Origin: a virus
Strand: one strand, 5' to 3'
DNA length: 27,346 bases
Virus record (IMG/VR): IMGVR_UViG_3300005976_000009
Coordinates: 1-27,346 of that record
Under the pieces are notes generated by a model that was not told the origin of the DNA, did not search any database, and saw nothing but the letters and a program-made list of their open reading frames with translations. Made by a program: the position numbers and the translations under genes. This document shows positions 26,466 through 27,346 of this stretch, one piece after another (position 1 is the first letter of the stretch; every line of letters begins with the position of its first letter).

Positions 26466-26855
26466 ATGGCTACACGCACATTCACTACCCTAGTCGCAAG
26501 ACCAGAACGCCTCGTGTTATCTGCTCTCGGAACTGCACTTGCAGCATCTGACGACACTAACGCGGTTGACGTTCTTAACTACAACAAAATCAAGGCAGTT
26601 GCTCTTACTGATGGCTTCTCTTCTGGTAACATCACTATTACTGCTCAATCTTCACAAGACGGCACTAACTGGGTTACTCTAGGAACAGCTGCAACAATTA
26701 CTGCTAATGGATATGCTTACGTACTCTCAGGAGCTACTGCAATCCAAGACATCACCACTGATAGATATGTTCGCTTTATTCGAGGCGGAGACTCTAACAC
26801 TGGTACTGTTCAAATCCAAGTTACCGCTGGTAACGCACCAATCAATCTTAACTAA
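26466..26855 (+). CDS. Head/decoration-like structural protein
   Basis: 129 residues, beta-rich, Thr/Ala/Gly rich, with DGTNWVTLGTAATITANGYA and RYVRFIRGGDSNTGTVQIQV. This alternating strand pattern recalls small jelly-roll or immunoglobulin-like virion surface proteins. Codon bias resembles the capsid gene, implying many copies. It lies between the capsid and connector genes. It may be a decoration protein; no family assigned. Confidence 0.55.
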   Translation: MATRTFTTLVARPERLVLSALGTALAASDDTNAVDVLNYNKIKAVALTDGFSSGNITITAQSSQDGTNWVTLGTAATITANGYAYVLSGATAIQDITTDRYVRFIRGGDSNTGTVQIQVTAGNAPINLN

Positions 26856-26857
26856 TT

Positions 26858-27346
26858 ATGGCATGGGAGATAAAAGCTAATGACCTACGAGCAATCAAAG
26901 GGAATGAAGACAGCTGTTTTGACACTGAGCTTAACGCTTATATCTCCGCTATAATTACTGATATTGAATACATAACAGGGCTTGACTTTGACTTCCCTTC
27001 CGGAACTCAGACGGTAGTGTTCAAGAATACCAAACGAAAAAACCAATTTGTTTTAGACGGTGTTATTCTCCAAATAGGGGCATGGCAAACGGTAACACAA
27101 GTTGAACGAGGGTATATATCAAACCCACAGTATTCACTATTAGTTGAAGATTCTGATTATTCGCTAGAGATTCCACGTATTCAAGGCTACACGCCAATTA
27201 CTGAGCTATACTTCATCTGCTCACATATCCGAGAACTTGAAACTATTAGAGTAACGGGAACACAGGGATTTAACGCAACTATACCACCAGACTTGCTTTA
27301 TGTAATGGCAGAAATGGCAGATGCTTACTTCCAATCTCTGAGTAAG
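26858..27346 (+). CDS. Head-tail connector-like protein, 3' truncated
   Basis: 163 codons visible, open to the end of the window. MAWEIKANDLRAIKGNEDSC and ELNAYISAIITDIEYITGLD form N-terminal helices, then a beta region and a C-terminal helix (LLYVMAEMAD). This helix-beta-helix order resembles gp6/gp15-type head-completion connectors, and its place two genes after the capsid fits. The right part of the gene and the tail genes lie outside the window. Confidence 0.6.
   Translation, partial: MAWEIKANDLRAIKGNEDSCFDTELNAYISAIITDIEYITGLDFDFPSGTQTVVFKNTKRKNQFVLDGVILQIGAWQTVTQVERGYISNPQYSLLVEDSDYSLEIPRIQGYTPITELYFICSHIRELETIRVTGTQGFNATIPPDLLYVMAEMADAYFQSLSK

Noticed and set aside
1-27346. Alternative genetic code
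   Set aside because: TGA, TAA and TAG all end genes at well-formed ATGA, TAATATG or other junctions.

Overview
This is a 27-kb stretch of an AT-rich genome of a tailed, double-stranded DNA phage (or prophage) of an unidentified bacterium. It carries a small terminase, TerL, a portal, a prohead protease, a scaffold-like protein, a major capsid protein and head-completion genes. It also carries a peptidoglycan endopeptidase, a Rad52-type annealing protein, SSB, and many tiny phage-type ORFs. There are no housekeeping genes, rRNA or integrase. TGA works as a stop, so the standard bacterial code fits. Most genes lack a Shine-Dalgarno sequence; the clear exception is the gene at 4876-5088. Promoters are sigma70-like (TTGACA, 17 bp, TATAMT). 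I cannot name the host.

Layout. (1) 1-3898, rightward: the end of a tail/baseplate gene, an unknown structural gene, then a lysis-like cassette of an M23 endopeptidase with C-terminal membrane segments and three small membrane proteins. (2) 4022-4852, rightward: a two-gene unit with its own strong promoter, encoding an unknown protein and a double helix-turn-helix regulator. (3) 4876-14925, leftward: an early/middle block of about 30 small genes. It includes a ribbon-helix-helix (RHH) regulator at each end, an XRE regulator, an exported lysozyme-like protein, a tRNA-like RNA, an alanine/serine repeat protein, a KilAC antirepressor behind an attenuator-like leader, SSB, a YGDA-repeat protein and Rad52. 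(4) 14926-15462: a divergent control region with a putative short RNA. (5) 15463-18767, rightward: a Holliday-junction-resolvase-like nuclease, Dam methylase, small genes, a broken ParB-domain gene, an RHH regulator and a PLD-like protein. (6) 18770-27346, rightward: packaging and head genes, interrupted only by a leftward RHH gene at 24094. Head genes run off the right end and tail genes enter at the left, so the missing tail genes probably lie between them on a circular or permuted genome.

How it may work together. Divergent promoters near 15 kb would start the leftward replication/regulation block and the rightward nuclease/methylase block. SSB and Rad52 would support recombination-dependent replication. 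Several small regulator genes have promoters placed so that the start codon lies exactly 35 nt from the start of the -35 box, which implies leaderless mRNAs. Late genes share an exact 13-bp element (TAGTCATTATTTG) 31-36 nt before three start codons; one copy abuts the RHH gene at 24094, a candidate late regulator.

Most noteworthy: a KilAC antirepressor leader with competing RNA pairings around a terminator; a prohead protease fused to a two-HxT (2H phosphoesterase) domain; a tRNA-like RNA whose D and T arms are separated by about 130 nt; and apparent -1 frameshifts in SSB and KilAC. All functional statements are inferences from sequence; no database search was run.
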